Part shown: in pieces, positions 5,067 through 5,920 of the stretch
How positions within the stretch are numbered: the first letter of the stretch is position 1
Layout: the number at the start of each line of letters is the position of its first letter
From: Candidatus Bipolaricaulota bacterium
GTDB lineage: Bacteria; Bipolaricaulota; Bipolaricaulia; UBA7950; UBA9294
Direction of reading: 5' to 3'
Length of the DNA stretch: 5,920 bases
Assembly (NCBI GenBank): GCA_015485945.1
Contig: WFSM01000130.1
Location: forward strand, 1 to 5,920
Made by a program: the position numbers and the translations under genes
The notes under the pieces: model-generated
Database searches by the model: none
What the model saw: only the letters and a program-made list of their open reading frames with translations
What the model was told of the DNA's origin: nothing

Positions 5067-5920
5067 ATGATTGACGGATTAATAATTATGCGGCGGCAAG
5101 ATCGACGCGAGAAGGTCGCTAAGCGTTCAACGACTCTGGAGTTGCTTGCTCGTCAAGGGTCGACGGAGGTAACCCGACAACAGATAGCTAAGGGAAAGAT
5201 ATTTTATCTTGATGCTGCCAGCGAGTGGGAAGGATTCGAATTCTTCTATATTCTCGCTGGCGCTCTTTTGGTGAAGGACCGAAACATTGTCCTTGGTCCT
5301 GGCGATTACTTTTATCATCACGGTCTGCCGGAACGGGTGTATTTTGAAGTGAAAAGCGACGCTCAATTTCTTCTTGTTTCCTCTCCCCCCAGTTTCCACC
5401 TCGTGCGGGACGAATTCCAAGACATGATGGCGCTCGCTCAGTCCGTCGAGGAGAAGGACGAGGCAACTGAGGGGCATTGTTCCCGCATCGAGCGATTGGC
5501 ACTTCAGATTGGTGACCGCCTCGGTCTTAGCGGTGACCGGCTGATCGCGCTGTCTTACGCCGCGTACCTCCACGATGTGGGCAAGGTCAAAGTGCCGGAT
5601 GAAATCTTGAATAAGCCCGGTCCACTTACTGATGCGGAGTGGGATGAAATGCGCCGTCATCCCGACTACGGTGCGGAGATGTTGCAGAAAAAAGAGTTCC
5701 TCACAGATGCGGCTGAGATCGTGCGCGCTCATCACGAACGCTATGATGGTACTGGATATCCGCGTGGCCTTAAGGGTGAGGAAATCCCGATCGAGGCGCG
5801 GATTATCGCTGTCGTCGATGCGTACGACGCGATGACTTCCGATCGACCCTATCGCAAGGCGCTGACAAAAGAACAGGCGATTGAAGAGCTAAAGAAAAAC
5901 GCGGGGACCCAGTTCGATCC
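5067..5920 (+). CDS. Cupin-like sensor / HD-GYP domain phosphodiesterase (3' end cut off)
   Basis: The 5' end is complete, and about 284 residues are visible before the window edge cuts the gene. Residues ~35-110 look like a cupin-type beta-barrel (FFYILAGALLV, then NIVLGPGDYFYHHGLPERV), but histidines of the classical first cupin motif are missing, so metal binding is doubtful. Residues ~127 onward are an HD-GYP domain: EGH at 135-137, HDVGK at 169-173, RRHP at 197-200, HHERYDGTGYP at 222-232, DAYDAMTSDRPYR at 251-263. All the usual metal and GYP residues are present, so cyclic-di-GMP (or related dinucleotide) hydrolysis is expected. GTQFD at the edge is near the end of such domains, so little is probably missing. 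No signal or membrane segment is seen, so it should be cytoplasmic. The start at 5067 is preceded by AAAGGG at 9 nt; an in-frame ATG at 5088 has no ribosome site. It probably shares an operon with the upstream peptide gene. Confidence 0.93.
   Translation, partial: MIDGLIIMRRQDRREKVAKRSTTLELLARQGSTEVTRQQIAKGKIFYLDAASEWEGFEFFYILAGALLVKDRNIVLGPGDYFYHHGLPERVYFEVKSDAQFLLVSSPPSFHLVRDEFQDMMALAQSVEEKDEATEGHCSRIERLALQIGDRLGLSGDRLIALSYAAYLHDVGKVKVPDEILNKPGPLTDAEWDEMRRHPDYGAEMLQKKEFLTDAAEIVRAHHERYDGTGYPRGLKGEEIPIEARIIAVVDAYDAMTSDRPYRKALTKEQAIEELKKNAGTQFD

Noticed and set aside
4750..5070. 106-codon open frame overlapping the small peptide gene
   Set aside because: It has a fair ribosome site, but most of it overlaps the peptide gene in another frame and is arginine-rich with no domain; kept only as a low-interest leader observation.
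5127..5735. 202-codon open frame on the minus strand
   Set aside because: It is antisense to the HD-GYP gene, whose catalytic motifs are clear on the plus strand.
1..5920. CRISPR array, transposon ends or phage genes
   Set aside because: No regularly spaced repeats, transposase-like frames or long terminal inverted repeats were seen.

Overview
The window looks like bacterial chromosome, probably from a strict anaerobe of an uncultured or little-studied, possibly thermophilic lineage. The evidence is a canonical bacterial 16S rRNA 3' end with an intact anti-Shine-Dalgarno tail, strong AGGAGG-type ribosome binding sites, and a full-length one-subunit pyruvate:ferredoxin oxidoreductase. The phylum cannot be fixed from the sequence alone. 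A lineage such as Bipolaricaulota/Acetothermia is only a guess.

Layout: (1) 1-131 is the 3' end of a 16S rRNA gene. It is followed by about 190 nt with hairpins and repeats, and then by a protein gene. No spacer tRNA or 23S gene follows, so the rRNA genes appear to be unlinked. (2) 323-985 (+) encodes a Crp/Fnr-family regulator. (3) 1006-1033 is a 12-bp perfect hairpin between two convergent genes. (4) 1061-4612 (-) encodes the 1183-residue PFOR with all its cofactor motifs. (5) 4613-4849 is a divergent intergenic region with two back-to-back sigma70-like promoters and a GGGAA-N4-TTCCC dyad inside the PFOR promoter. (6) 4850-5041 (+) encodes a 63-residue pre-peptide with a signal sequence and two identical PVHVGGS heptapeptides, one of them at the extreme C-terminus. 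(7) 5067-5920 (+) encodes a cytoplasmic cupin-like plus HD-GYP protein cut by the window edge. It starts 25 nt after the peptide gene and is probably in the same operon.

How the parts may work together: PFOR links pyruvate and acetyl-CoA in central anaerobic metabolism, with ferredoxin as electron carrier. Its promoter lies back-to-back with that of the peptide/HD-GYP operon, so one regulator bound between them could affect both. The peptide/HD-GYP pair is the most unusual part. The two heptapeptides are identical in protein but differ at 6 of 7 codons, all synonymously, which suggests the peptide sequence itself is conserved by selection. A secreted peptide signal or extracellular motif paired with a second-messenger phosphodiesterase is a reasonable hypothesis, but the sequence does not prove it.
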